Shown here piece by piece: positions 34,120 to 43,276 of a DNA stretch of 64,000 nucleotides. This DNA comes from Alistipes muris. GTDB taxonomy: Bacteria > Bacteroidota > Bacteroidia > Bacteroidales > Rikenellaceae. Positions within the stretch are counted from its first letter, which is position 1. Every line of letters begins with the position of its first letter. Where the stretch lies: assembly GCF_943193205.1 (NCBI RefSeq), contig NZ_CALPDD010000007.1, positions 1-64,000 of the forward strand. The letters are read 5' to 3'. The notes under the pieces are model-generated. The model saw nothing but the letters and a program-made list of their open reading frames with translations. It searched no databases and was not told where the DNA came from. A program made the position numbers and the translations under genes.

Positions 34120-35604
34120 TTAGTAGCTCCGGGCGAACAGGACGCGGCGGTGCGACGGTTTGCCCGAGAAGACGCAGACGCCCTCTTCCTCTTCGGCGTC
34201 GACCGGAATGCAGCGGATCGTGGCTTTCGTGGCCTCCTTGATGGCCACTTCGGTTTCGACCGTGCCGTCCCAGTGGGCCGATATGAAGCCGCCCTTTTCG
34301 TCGAGCACGCGCTTGAATTCGTCCCACGTGTCGACGCGCGTAATCATCGAATTGCGGTAGTCGAGCGCCTTGCGGAAAATGTTGTGCTGGATGTCGGTCA
34401 TCAGGGTTTCGATATGTCCGGCCAGCCCCTCCTGCGAAAGGGTCTCCTTTTCCAGCGTGTCGCGGCGCACGAGTTCCACCGTGCCGTTCTCCATGTCGCG
34501 GCCGCCCATCGCTAAGCGTACAGGTACGCCCTTGAGCTCGTACTCCGCGAACTTGAAGCCCGGGCGTACGTTGTCGCGGTCGTCGATTTTCACGCTGATG
34601 CCTTTGGCCCGCAGTTCAGCGGCGATTTGCTCGAACCGGGCCACGATTTCGGCCAGCTGCTCGGCCGTCTTGTAAATCGGTACCATCACCACCTGAATCG
34701 GCGCGAGTTTCGGCGGCAGCACCAGGCCGTTGTTGTCCGAGTGGGCCATGATAAGGGCGCCCATCAAACGGGTCGAAACGCCCCACGAGGTAGCCCATAC
34801 GTATTCCAGCTTGCCCTCCTTGTTGACATACTGCACGTCGAACGCCTTGGCGAAGTTCTGCCCCAGGAAGTGCGACGTGCCGCTTTGCAGGGCCTTGCCG
34901 TCCTGCATCAGCGCTTCGATGGTCAGCGTGTCCTCGGCTCCGGCGAAGCGCTCGTTGGGCGATTTGTGGCCCACCACCACCGGCACGGCCATCCATTCCT
35001 CGGCGAATTTTTGGTACACGTGGATCATCTTCGTGGCTTCCTCGATGGCTTCCTCGCGCGTCGCATGGGCCGTGTGGCCCTCCTGCCACAGGAATTCGGC
35101 CGTGCGCAGGAACAGGCGCGTGCGCATCTCCCAGCGGACCACGTTGGCCCACTGGTTGCACAGAATCGGCAGGTCGCGGTACGACTGAATCCAGTTCTTA
35201 TAGGTGTTCCAGATGATCGTCTCCGACGTCGGGCGCACGATCAGTTCCTCTTCCAGCTTGGCGTCCGGGTCGACCACCACTCCCTTGCCTTCGGGGTCGT
35301 TCTTGAGCCGGTAGTGGGTCACTACGGCGCATTCCTTGGCAAATCCCTCCACGTGGTGCGCTTCCTTGGAGAAGAACGACTTGGGGATGAACAGCGGGAA
35401 GTAGGCGTTCTGATGGCCCGTTTCCTTGAACATCCGGTCCAGAGCGTCGTGCATCTTTTCCCAGATGGCATAGCCGTAGGGTTTGATGACCATGCAGCCG
35501 CGTACGGCCGAGTTTTCGGCCAGCCCCGCCTTGACCACCAGGTCGTTGTACCATTGCGAGTAGTTCTCGTCCGATTTGGTCAGGTCCTTGAGTTCCTTTG
35601 CCAT
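34120..35604 (-). CDS. proS: Prolyl-tRNA synthetase (archaeal/eukaryote-like type)
   Basis: ProRS charges tRNA-Pro. At 494 residues without the long editing insertion of E. coli ProRS, it belongs to the archaeal/eukaryote-like form common in Bacteroidetes. Class II motifs: motif 1 near [14 protein letters not shown], motif 2 [25 protein letters not shown], motif 3 [16 protein letters not shown]. An anticodon-binding domain follows (about 290-390), and the protein ends in the C-terminal zinc-like domain with final Tyr. Single gene with its own promoter and terminator. Confidence 0.96.
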   Translation of the reverse strand: MAKELKDLTKSDENYSQWYNDLVVKAGLAENSAVRGCMVIKPYGYAIWEKMHDALDRMFKETGHQNAYFPLFIPKSFFSKEAHHVEGFAKECAVVTHYRLKNDPEGKGVVVDPDAKLEEELIVRPTSETIIWNTYKNWIQSYRDLPILCNQWANVVRWEMRTRLFLRTAEFLWQEGHTAHATREEAIEEATKMIHVYQKFAEEWMAVPVVVGHKSPNERFAGAEDTLTIEALMQDGKALQSGTSHFLGQNFAKAFDVQYVNKEGKLEYVWATSWGVSTRLMGALIMAHSDNNGLVLPPKLAPIQVVMVPIYKTAEQLAEIVARFEQIAAELRAKGISVKIDDRDNVRPGFKFAEYELKGVPVRLAMGGRDMENGTVELVRRDTLEKETLSQEGLAGHIETLMTDIQHNIFRKALDYRNSMITRVDTWDEFKRVLDEKGGFISAHWDGTVETEVAIKEATKATIRCIPVDAEEEEGVCVFSGKPSHRRVLFARSY

Positions 35605-35638
35605 AGTGCTGATTTGCGTTTTAGCTTTTTTCGTGCTG

Positions 35639-35646
35639 CAAAATTA
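35639..35646 (-). promoter_or_regulatory. Promoter -7 element for proS
   Basis: TAATTTTG on the minus strand, about 35 nt before the proS start. The rest of the 283-base gap up to the catalase gene shows nothing else I can support. Confidence 0.6.
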
Positions 35647-35887
35647 GCAAATATTATTCATAATGGCAACGCGTCGCAGTGCGCAATTTTCGGACGCCCG
35701 CGCTGTTTCCCGGCTCGGAGACCTCGGCGGCCCGCCGCTCGCTGCGCCTGCCCTTTTTGGCAACCCTTTTGCACTTGACGGAGTATGCCGCGGTCTTTTC
35801 GGCGCATGATTCTGTCGGGTTCCGGCAGGTTCCGCCGCCGGACTGCGGCGTTGCAGGCGGAAATAAACCGAACTAAAAAACAAGCGT

Positions 35888-36880
35888 ATGTTCTACCATT
35901 CCAAGGAACTCCAGTTCAAGGCCCGGGTTTCGCGGCCCGACCCCCGGTTCGCGCGCTTGCTGCTCGAGCAGTTCGGCGGCGGCAACGGCGAGTTGAAAGC
36001 GGCCATGCAGTATTTCGTGCAGGCGTTCGCCTGCCACAACCCCTATCCCGACAAGTACGATCTTCTGATGGACATCGCCACCGAGGAGTTGGGTCATCTG
36101 GAGATTGTCGGTGCTACCATCCAGATGCTTCTGGCGGGTGTCAACGGCAATCTCAAGGATGCCGCCGAGCGCAACGACGTCTTCGGCGAGGGCGATTTCT
36201 CCAAGGACGATTTCATCCACCAGGCCTTCTCCATCAATCCCCAGTTCGGGGTGATTACGGGCGGCGGGCCCCGGCTCACCGACAGCAACGGCGTACCCTG
36301 GCAGGGCTCCTACGTCAACGCCAACAGCGACCTGACGGTCGACCTGCGGTCCAACATCGCCGCCGAATCGCGGGCCAAAATCGTCTACGAGTATCTCATG
36401 CAGTTCACCGACGACAAGGATGTGCTCGCAACGCTCAACTTCCTCCTCACGCGCGAGGTCGCCCATTTCCAGCAGTTCGAGGCGGCGCTCGACACCATCC
36501 AGCCTAATTTCCCGCCGGGAGTGCTTCAGAGCGATCCCCGCTACAGCAACATCTACTCCAACCACTCGGTCGGCGACGACGCGCGCGGGCCTTGGAACGA
36601 GGGCCGCAGCACGGGGCTCGACGAGGAGTGGATTTATGTCGAGGACCCCTGCCGGCAGGTCCGCGAGACCGACGGCCTCACCCGAATCGAGCCGCAGGGT
36701 ACGTCGCGCACCTTGGCTTCGGTGCGCAGCGACGATCGGAAGCTCGCCAAAGAGCGCAGCCGCGAAGTTCGCCGCGCGACGCCCGAACGCAACCTCGAAT
36801 GGTGCGAATATTCCCCGGCCGAAAACGATAAAAAGGGGACGGCGTCCCGTTCCCGCCGCCGTCCGGTCGAGCAGGACTGA
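35888..36880 (+). CDS. Manganese catalase
   Basis: A non-heme catalase of the dimanganese family (KatN/YdbD-like), 330 residues, in the cytoplasm. Metal ligands fit EELGHLEIVGA (Glu, His) and REVAHFQQFEAAL (Glu, His), with another Glu in the first helix. It would remove hydrogen peroxide using a Mn-Mn centre, apt for an anaerobe poor in heme. The last 65 residues form a tail rich in Arg, Lys and Ser that is longer than the minimal family. ATG at 35888. No regulator is adjacent. Confidence 0.92.
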   Translation: MFYHSKELQFKARVSRPDPRFARLLLEQFGGGNGELKAAMQYFVQAFACHNPYPDKYDLLMDIATEELGHLEIVGATIQMLLAGVNGNLKDAAERNDVFGEGDFSKDDFIHQAFSINPQFGVITGGGPRLTDSNGVPWQGSYVNANSDLTVDLRSNIAAESRAKIVYEYLMQFTDDKDVLATLNFLLTREVAHFQQFEAALDTIQPNFPPGVLQSDPRYSNIYSNHSVGDDARGPWNEGRSTGLDEEWIYVEDPCRQVRETDGLTRIEPQGTSRTLASVRSDDRKLAKERSREVRRATPERNLEWCEYSPAENDKKGTASRSRRRPVEQD

Positions 36881-36938
36881 TTCCTCCGGTTCGGAACGGT
36901 CCGGTCGGTGGGGAGTAGGCCGCCCGGCTGTTCTGCGA

Positions 36939-36968
36939 GGTCGCCCGATGTGTCGGGCGGCCTTTTTT
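36939..36968 (+). terminator. Intrinsic terminator of the Mn catalase gene
   Basis: A 10-bp stem (GGTCGCCCGA with one G-T pair) and a TGTG loop followed by six T. Confidence 0.85.
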
Positions 36969-36990
36969 ATGTCTTGGGCTGAAACGGCAT

Positions 36991-37022
36991 CGCCCCTGCC
37001 GCAAACCGTTGCGGCAGGGGCG
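36991..37022 (-). terminator. Hairpin after the FadL-like gene
   Basis: A perfect 14-bp stem (CGCCCCTGCCGCAA and complement) with a four-base loop, 23 nt beyond the stop of the minus-strand porin gene. There is no clear T tract. Confidence 0.7.
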
Positions 37023-37045
37023 AGTATTCGGGTCGGTCCGGAGTG

Positions 37046-38767
37046 TCAGAACCGGAAGCTGAGCGACAGCGCCACGTTGTGACGGGCGAAATCGGTGCGG
37101 TAGAGCGAACTCTCCGCGAACATATCCTGCGGCCCCGTGGGGGTGTCTTCCGTCTCGCTCACGTAGAACAGATAGTAGTCCGTCGTGGTGTGCTTCATGT
37201 ATTGGTAGGCCAGGTCGAGCGTGCATACCCGCGACAGCGCCAAGCCGATGCCTGCGCTGTAATAGACCGTCTTCTTGATGGCCGGCTGTGCGAATATCGT
37301 GTTTTCGTCGCGCAGCATCGAACCGCTGTATCCGAATCCGGCACGCAGGGCCAGCCCCGGCAGCGCCTTGAACTCCGCGCCTGCCCGGACGATGTTCGAG
37401 CCTTTGAGCATGTCGCGGAACGTCTGCTTGTACGAGTGCTTGAGTTCGGTGCCTATCGGGTTGTCGCTCATGCGGATTCCGTTGTACCAGTCGCGCTCGT
37501 AGTCCACCGACAGGATGGCCCGGCTGCCGAACGTGTAGGATGCGCCCAGCAGCAGACGGGCCGGGGTGGTGAACGACCAGCCGTCGGGGTTTTCGTCGTA
37601 GAGCAGCGGGGTGGTCATGTTTTCCGTGCCCGAGGAGATGTAGCCCTTGCTGTCGGGGCGTACGTTGGGGTCGGTGTTGCGGTTGGCGAAAGCCATCGAG
37701 GCTGCCGAGCTCTGGTACTTGCGGTCGAGCGAATAGTAAGTCGGCGTGTGGAACGCCGCGCCTATCCGCAGGCCCGGAATCGGCCGGTAGACCAAACCTA
37801 CTTTCAGGTTCACGCCCGCACCGTTTATAATCATGGCCTGGTTGAGTTTCGCATAGAGCAACTGGTAGTCGAGCGAGGGGTCGGTGCCGTAGGGGTGTTC
37901 CGTGCTCGGGTCGGCATAGCGGTAGTCTTCGGCGTAGTCGACGTAGAGTTTCCGGTGGATGCTCTGAATGCCCACCGTGGCGCCTACGTAAAGTTTGTTT
38001 TCGATGTTGGCGCCTACCGACATCGCGAATTCGCCCGCCGAGCCGCGGCTCTTCACGGTGGTGTAGTGCGTGATGTCGGCACCGTTGCCGATCCACGTCG
38101 GGGCCCAGGCGTTTTCGCCCGTCTGATCGATCATGTAGGCCCGGTAGGCGAGGGCGGCATTCCAGTATTGGGGGGCTATGCGGTCCCAGTTCCAGTTGCC
38201 CTGGCCGCCGTCGTCATAGAAGTCGTTTTTCGAGATGCGGTTCCACACCATCTGCCGCGCATAGACGTCGGCCACCGTCGCGGCCTGCCCCGAACGCTGG
38301 TAGGAGTAGTCGTAGTTGAAGTCGGCAATGCGGTTGTAGCCGAATCCGATGCTCAGCCCGATCAGCCCGCGGGTGCGGTTCACCGTGTTGATGACCACGC
38401 TTAAGTTCGAGGCCGAAAAGCGGTTGGTTCTGTTGCTGCCGTAGGCACCCGCATCCGGCGTCGTGCTTCGCGCAAAGGTCATCATCGGCGTGAAGGTCAC
38501 TTCGTTTTTGCGGTACATGCCCAGTCCTGCCGGGTTGATAGCCATCGACGAGGCGTCGGCTCCCAGCGAAGTGAAAGCTCCCGCCATTGCCATCGCCCGC
38601 GCCGTCCCGAAGTTGAACTGCGTCTGCGACAGGCCGAGCAGGTCGGCCGGCGTCATGACGTCGCGGTCGATGAGCAGACCGCCCATGTCGCGGTTGTAGC
38701 TCGTCTGGGCCGTGGCGGTCCCGACGGCCAGTATCGCGGCCCATATAATCCAGCGTGTGCGTTTCAT
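37046..38767 (-). CDS. FadL/OmpP1-like outer-membrane transport protein
   Basis: A 573-residue beta-barrel protein. A signal peptide (MKRTRWIIWAAILAVGTATAQ) is followed by FNFGTARAMAMAGAFTSLGADASSMAINPAGLG, the N-terminal hatch sequence of the FadL/TodX family. Alternating aromatic strands run to the terminal Phe (SLSFRF). FadL proteins bring hydrophobic compounds across the outer membrane; the ligand here is unknown. It is followed downstream by a hairpin and preceded by the low-complexity lipoprotein gene, 21 nt away on the same strand. Confidence 0.87.
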   Translation of the reverse strand: MKRTRWIIWAAILAVGTATAQTSYNRDMGGLLIDRDVMTPADLLGLSQTQFNFGTARAMAMAGAFTSLGADASSMAINPAGLGMYRKNEVTFTPMMTFARSTTPDAGAYGSNRTNRFSASNLSVVINTVNRTRGLIGLSIGFGYNRIADFNYDYSYQRSGQAATVADVYARQMVWNRISKNDFYDDGGQGNWNWDRIAPQYWNAALAYRAYMIDQTGENAWAPTWIGNGADITHYTTVKSRGSAGEFAMSVGANIENKLYVGATVGIQSIHRKLYVDYAEDYRYADPSTEHPYGTDPSLDYQLLYAKLNQAMIINGAGVNLKVGLVYRPIPGLRIGAAFHTPTYYSLDRKYQSSAASMAFANRNTDPNVRPDSKGYISSGTENMTTPLLYDENPDGWSFTTPARLLLGASYTFGSRAILSVDYERDWYNGIRMSDNPIGTELKHSYKQTFRDMLKGSNIVRAGAEFKALPGLALRAGFGYSGSMLRDENTIFAQPAIKKTVYYSAGIGLALSRVCTLDLAYQYMKHTTTDYYLFYVSETEDTPTGPQDMFAESSLYRTDFARHNVALSLSFRF

Positions 38768-38788
38768 TGCTTTTGGTGTTTTGTCTGT

Positions 38789-39910
38789 TTAGCGTCCGCC
38801 TGCGTTGCGCGAGCTTCCGCCCCCGCCGCCGCGGTTGTACGAGCCGCCCGTGCTGCCGCCCCGGTTGTAGCTGCCCGAGTTGTACGACGAGCCCGAGTTG
38901 TTGCTGCCCCGGTTGTACGAGCTTCCCGAATTGTTGTTCGTCGAGCCGCCGCGGTTGTAGGTGTTGCCGCCCGAGTTGTTGCGGTACGACGGATTCGAGT
39001 AGCTGCCGCGGTTGTTGCCGCGGTTCGTCGTGGTGCCCGGCCGGGCGTTCTGATTGCCCGACGACGGGTTGCGTACGCCGAAATGGCCGTTGCTGCTGCC
39101 GCGGTTCGGCGTGCCGCTTGTTCCGTAGGTGCCGAAACGTTGGTCACGGTTGTAGTAGCGGCTGCCCGACGAGGGTGGGGTATTGGGATTGGCACGGTGT
39201 ACGATGTTCGAGGCGTAGGGACGATGCGGATGCCCGCCCCAGTGCGGAGGTCCCCAGTGCGGGTGCCCCCATCCCCAGCCATGACCCCAGCCCGGATAGT
39301 ACCACGGGTCGTACCAGGGGCCGAAACCCCAGCCCCAGCTGCCGAACGAGAATCCCCAGCTGAAGTGGGGACGCCAGTTCCAGCCGTAGTACCACGGGTC
39401 CACGTAGACCGACGGGCGGCCCCACGTGCCGAACATGGCGGTGATGTATTTGGGCTCGACCCACACCTGGTCGCCCATGACCATCACGTTGTAGAACGCA
39501 GGGTCGTAGGCCGACACGTAGTGGAAAGAGCTGCCGTAACGGAAATCATAGTAGCTCGACGGCATCCGGTACGTCGGCGACTCGAAGCCCCGCAGACGCC
39601 GGGCATAGGCGCTTTCGTAGGTGTCGGCCAGCACATCTTCGTAGGGGTTCGACGTCGTTTCGTAGTAGCGGCGTTGTACTGCTTCGGCTTCCGCTTCGGC
39701 CAGCCGGGCTTCCCATTCCGCCCTGCGGGCTTCGGCCTCGGCTTTCTTCTTTTCGGCTTCCGCTTGTTGGCGCCGGGCGATCTCCGCCTTGTCGTGAATG
39801 GCATAGAGGTCGTCGTTTCCGTATCCCGCCGCGGCAAAGTAGCTCGACGAGCATCCCGTCAGCCACACCGTCGTCGCGGCCGTTCCGATGATAAATAGCC
39901 ATTTTTTCAT
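38789..39910 (-). CDS. Low-complexity lipoprotein (coiled coil, Trp/Gly/His-rich, Asn/Ser/Gly/Tyr tail)
   Basis: A 373-residue surface or periplasmic lipoprotein: signal ending in WLTGC, a Glu/Ala/Arg coiled coil at about 40-75, a globular part with SSYYDFRYGSSFHYVS, then a Trp/Gly/Pro/His-rich block (about 165-235, e.g. WGWGFGPWYDPWYYPGWG) and a tail of YNRG/NNSGSS-type repeats to the end. The start at 39910 (MKKWLF) replaces a longer frame lacking a signal. No function recognised; the composition suggests an adhesive or polyelectrolyte-like surface protein. It precedes the FadL-like gene by 21 nt. Confidence 0.8.
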   Translation of the reverse strand: MKKWLFIIGTAATTVWLTGCSSSYFAAAGYGNDDLYAIHDKAEIARRQQAEAEKKKAEAEARRAEWEARLAEAEAEAVQRRYYETTSNPYEDVLADTYESAYARRLRGFESPTYRMPSSYYDFRYGSSFHYVSAYDPAFYNVMVMGDQVWVEPKYITAMFGTWGRPSVYVDPWYYGWNWRPHFSWGFSFGSWGWGFGPWYDPWYYPGWGHGWGWGHPHWGPPHWGGHPHRPYASNIVHRANPNTPPSSGSRYYNRDQRFGTYGTSGTPNRGSSNGHFGVRNPSSGNQNARPGTTTNRGNNRGSYSNPSYRNNSGGNTYNRGGSTNNNSGSSYNRGSNNSGSSYNSGSYNRGGSTGGSYNRGGGGGSSRNAGGR

Positions 39911-40232
39911 AACGCGCTTGTTCTTAACGTCATCTGTTTGTCCATCCAACGAAATCCGTGTCGGTTTTAGTATGGCTTCGTGGAATTATCGGACCCTTTC
40001 CGTACGCTCCGCTTCTCTTTCCACGGCAAAAATGGTGCAATCCTTTGCGTCGTTGTTTTCGATGGATACCTTTTTTGCAAAGGTAAAAATTATTCGCGTT
40101 CAGCAATTCTTTGCGCGGTGTTTCCTCGTGTTTTTTCGTCTCGTGCGTTTTTTTCGGGGCCTTTGCGTATTTTAATAAAAAATTATTTCTATATTTGCAG
40201 TCCCGAAACGCGGGTTTCGGGTTCCGTTATTC
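39911..40232. other. Noncoding gap with divergent promoters
   Basis: Contains TACCTTTG on the minus strand (40085-40078), likely for the lipoprotein, and TATATTTG on the plus strand (40190-40197), likely for tRNA-Ser. A 7-bp hairpin (CCCGAAA/TTTCGGG, 40202-40221) precedes the tRNA. No gene seen. Confidence 0.6.
40190..40197 (+). promoter_or_regulatory. Promoter -7 element of tRNA-Ser
   Basis: TATATTTG 35 nt upstream of the mature tRNA 5' end. Confidence 0.6.
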
Positions 40233-40319
40233 GGAGAGATGCCGGAGTGGTCGATCGGGCCGCACTCGAAATGCGGTGTACGGGCAACTGTACCGGGGGT
40301 TCGAATCCCTCTCTCTCCG
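40233..40319 (+). tRNA. tRNA-Ser (CGA)
   Basis: A type II tRNA with a long variable arm; acceptor stem GGAGAGA/TCTCTCC, anticodon loop CTCGAAA giving anticodon CGA, discriminator G. Only CA of the CCA end is present in the DNA, so CCA addition is required. The 3' end of the gene is the left attachment site of the mobile element that follows; the gene itself is intact. Confidence 0.95.
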
Positions 40320-40320
40320 C
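40308..40320 (+). repeat. attL: 13-bp direct repeat at the tRNA-Ser 3' end
   Basis: CCTCTCTCTCCGC, identical to the copy at 51539-51551. It covers the T-arm/acceptor end of the tRNA gene. Confidence 0.9.
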
Positions 40321-40646
40321 AACAAACGCTGAAAATCAGCAAATTGCAAAACAAACACCCAGTTTTACACCCAAGAATGTAAAGTCGGGTGTTTTTGTTT
40401 TATTTAAGATAATACAACCACTACATAATAAAAGAGTAGCGATATTAAAAGAATCCGATGAGAAAAGACTAATATTTATCTATCCATTCAGTTTGATTTT
40501 TCAGGACTTTACATCGTCCTGAAAGTATTTGTTATTGTATTCCAACGTCAGGAGTGGATTATAATACAAGTTTTTTGTGTGGATAGAATTTCGTTTTGCT
40601 TAATGTACGAAAGTACTTATCTATAAACGCATGAAATATTAGCACA
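40321..40646. other. Noncoding left end of the mobile element
   Basis: About 325 AT-rich bases between attL and mef. A GTAC-AAA-GTAC-type small palindrome (GTACGAAAGTAC, about 40606-40617) lies 30 nt before the mef start and could be an operator. A GGGTGTTTTTG stretch near 40388 resembles part of a terminator. Confidence 0.5.
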
Positions 40647-41852
40647 ATGAATCATTGGAAATCAACTTTGGCCGTGATAGGAATAGGCCAACTCATATCT
40701 ATTTTAACAAGTACGATTGTTGGCTTCTCCATTATTTTTTGGATTAGCAACGAATTTAAATCCCCGACAGCTTTATCTCTGGCTATTTTAGCTGGATTTT
40801 TACCACAATTTGTATTAGGCTTGTTTGCCGGGGTCTATGTTGACAGATGGAATCGAAAGAAAACGATGTTTTATTCGGACTTGTTCATCGCGTTCTGTAC
40901 CCTATGTCTTTTTATTGTGATAACCAAGGGTTATAAAGACCTTTCTTTTTTTTATCTATTGACTGCTTGTCGTTCAATAGGCAGTACGTTTCATGCACCT
41001 GCTTTACAGGCAAGCATCCCTCTACTGGTTCCCAAGCACCATCTTGTCAGGGTATCAGGTTTGTACCATTCCATTCAATCCTTCAGTGAGGTGATAGCTC
41101 CCGTTGTAGGGGCAAGCCTCGTTGTTTGGCTTCCCATACAGTATATTCTGCTCATAGATGTGATCGGAGCTGTTGCTGCTTGTCTGACCTTACTTTGTGT
41201 CCAGATTCCTTCTCTTCAAAAAACGAAAGTTCTTCCAGATTTCAAAAAAGAACTGACGGAATGTTGGCATACCTTGCGGCGTACAATGGGCATTTTGCCT
41301 TTATTCGTATGCTTTACGCTGGTGACTTTTGTCCTTATGCCTGTTTTTACGTTATTTCCTTTTATGACGCTTCTGCATTTCAACGGAAACATTTTGCAAA
41401 TGGGAGTTGTGGAAATGGGTTGGGGCTCAGGGGCATTGTTGGGCGGTTTAGTACTTGCCTGTAAGGCTTTGAAAAGCAAGCAAACATTAGTGATGCATAC
41501 GGCTTATGTGATATTGGGATTGTATCTGATTAGCGCCAGTTATTTACCATCAAGCGCATTTATAGGTTTTGTTTGCCTAACATTTACAGGAGGCATAGCC
41601 TATTCCATTTACCATGCGCTTTTCATCGCTATTATTCAGCAGAACTTGGCTTCGGACATGCTTGGACGGACTTTTTCTCTCATCTTTAGTTTGAGTACCT
41701 TTCCATCAATGCTGGGTATCGTAGCTTCAGGATATTGGGTGGAAGCATGGGGTATCACATCCGTCTTTATGATCAGCGGATGGGTTATCTTTCTGATTGG
41801 AGTGGGTGCAAATTTTATTTCTTCAATCAAGCAGTTGGATAATTACGCATAG
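40647..41852 (+). CDS. Mef(En2)-like macrolide efflux MFS transporter
   Basis: A 401-residue major facilitator with 12 membrane helices. The MFS loop motif is visible in GVYVDRWNRKKTM between helices 2 and 3. Size and context match the mef(En2) gene of NBU2. The family exports 14- and 15-membered macrolides, but whether this copy confers resistance cannot be read from sequence. Low-GC codon use contrasts with the chromosome. The Lnu-like gene follows 24 nt later. Confidence 0.9.
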   Translation: MNHWKSTLAVIGIGQLISILTSTIVGFSIIFWISNEFKSPTALSLAILAGFLPQFVLGLFAGVYVDRWNRKKTMFYSDLFIAFCTLCLFIVITKGYKDLSFFYLLTACRSIGSTFHAPALQASIPLLVPKHHLVRVSGLYHSIQSFSEVIAPVVGASLVVWLPIQYILLIDVIGAVAACLTLLCVQIPSLQKTKVLPDFKKELTECWHTLRRTMGILPLFVCFTLVTFVLMPVFTLFPFMTLLHFNGNILQMGVVEMGWGSGALLGGLVLACKALKSKQTLVMHTAYVILGLYLISASYLPSSAFIGFVCLTFTGGIAYSIYHALFIAIIQQNLASDMLGRTFSLIFSLSTFPSMLGIVASGYWVEAWGITSVFMISGWVIFLIGVGANFISSIKQLDNYA

Positions 41853-41876
41853 TATTATTTATTAAAGAATTATTAT

Positions 41877-42389
41877 ATGACAAAGAAAGAACACACTACG
41901 ATTACAGAGTTATTTCAAGTTTTGGACTTGTTGGAAAGCCTGGACATGCAGTTTTGGTTGGATGGAGGCTGGGGAGTGGATGTCTTGTACGGACAGCAAA
42001 CCCGCTTGCATAGAGATATTGACATTGATTTTGATGCCAATTATACAGACCAACTCCTTGATCTTTTGCAGGAGAGAGGATATCAAATTGAAACAAATTG
42101 GTTGCCCACCCGTATGGAACTGTATAGCAAAGAATTAGGCTATATTGATATCCATCCTTTTGTCTTGAATGCGGACGGCACTTCCAAACAAGCCGACTTG
42201 GATGGAGGCTGGTATGAATTTCAACCGGACTATTTTGGAACAGCAGTCTTTGAAGGCAGAAGCATCCCTTGCATTTCTGCAAAAGGGCAACAAGTATTCC
42301 ATTCGGGCTACGATTTAAGAGAGAAGGATATTCACGATTTATCTATAATTAAACAATGTATAACAACAATGAGCCTAACAATTAGATAA
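41877..42389 (+). CDS. Lnu(AN2)-like lincosamide nucleotidyltransferase
   Basis: A 170-residue nucleotidyltransferase. LDGGWGVDVLYG (about 28-39) and HRDIDIDFD (45-53) form the metal/nucleotide site of the Lnu family, which adenylylates lincosamides. It matches the lnu(AN2)/linA gene reported in NBU2. The gene follows mef closely and probably shares its transcript. Intact reading frame. Confidence 0.92.
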   Translation: MTKKEHTTITELFQVLDLLESLDMQFWLDGGWGVDVLYGQQTRLHRDIDIDFDANYTDQLLDLLQERGYQIETNWLPTRMELYSKELGYIDIHPFVLNADGTSKQADLDGGWYEFQPDYFGTAVFEGRSIPCISAKGQQVFHSGYDLREKDIHDLSIIKQCITTMSLTIR

Positions 42390-42399
42390 GAACAAGAAA

Positions 42400-42763
42400 A
42401 TGACAGAAAAACAAATTGTCTGGTATATCTTACTTACAGAAGTAAAGATAGACAGTGACACCCAGTCTGTCACATCCCTGAGTGTAGCTCCATTGGCAGT
42501 CTTGCCGGAATTCCAGCGTAAGGGAATTGGGGGGGATGTTGATTCAGTAAGCCCATCAGAGGGCAGCACTTTTGGGTTACGGCACAGCAGTCGTATTGGG
42601 GCATAAAGAGTATTATCCTCGATTTGGCTATCGCAAGGCTATCGATTTAGGAATTGAATTTCCTTTCGAAGTCTCTCATGAATATTGCATGGTGGCTGAA
42701 TTAATACCTGGAGCTACTGAGAATGTGAAAGGTATGGTTTGTTATCCAACTGACTTTAAATAG
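42400..42763 (+). pseudogene. GNAT acetyltransferase remnant
   Basis: Two pieces of one GNAT protein in different frames. The first (42400-42540) has VAPLAVLPEFQRKGIGG, the acetyl-CoA-binding motif A; the second (42572 on) continues GYGTAVVLGHKEYYPRFGYR. The break is at a run of seven G (42529-42535), and a TAA at 42548-42550 interrupts the continuing frame as well. The normal GNAT N-terminus is also missing. Thus the gene is truncated and doubly broken. Confidence 0.85.
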
Positions 42764-42834
42764 TTTAACAAGTAAAATTCATTATATAACTCGGACTGGG
42801 TATTTCAATTTCCCAGTCCGTATTCTGATAGTAC

Positions 42835-43188
42835 TTATTCAATTGGAAGATTGTGTTGCTTCAAGAATGAAAGTTTATCCCAATACCCTCTTTGAAAGAC
42901 GATTTTGTTATCTTTTACATGAAAAAATCCGCATCCACGAAGTCCAAGAGAGTCTTTCCATTCCATGATAGCCCATTCGCCATCTTCAAAAATATTTTCC
43001 ACCATACAAACCATTTTAGCAGTGGCAAATTCATTCACAAACATTTTGTAGATTGATTCTTTACCTATTATTGGTTCGTTTGCGACTTGATGATTTACTG
43101 CATTAGTAGCATACAGCTCTGCTATATGATAAGCATCTGCTTTGTTAAAGCAATCTATCCATTTTTCCAAAACTTCTTTAGGCTTCAT
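42835..43188 (-). CDS. SnoaL/NTF2-like protein
   Basis: A 117-residue protein of the cone-shaped NTF2-like/SnoaL fold: helix KEVLEKWIDCFNKAD, then YATNAVNHQVANEPIIG and a C-terminal sheet (GCGFFHVKDNKIVFQRGYWDKL). Such proteins are small enzymes or binding domains with poorly predictable function. It lies between the resistance block and the mobilization genes, on the minus strand. Not essential to the element by context. Confidence 0.8.
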   Translation of the reverse strand: MKPKEVLEKWIDCFNKADAYHIAELYATNAVNHQVANEPIIGKESIYKMFVNEFATAKMVCMVENIFEDGEWAIMEWKDSLGLRGCGFFHVKDNKIVFQRGYWDKLSFLKQHNLPIE

Positions 43189-43276
43189 TTTTTATAAATT
43201 CTTAGGATTTTGATTCTGTAATAAAAACAATCTGTTTGGATGCATAGATACTTGATTTTATTAATAATAGGCTATT

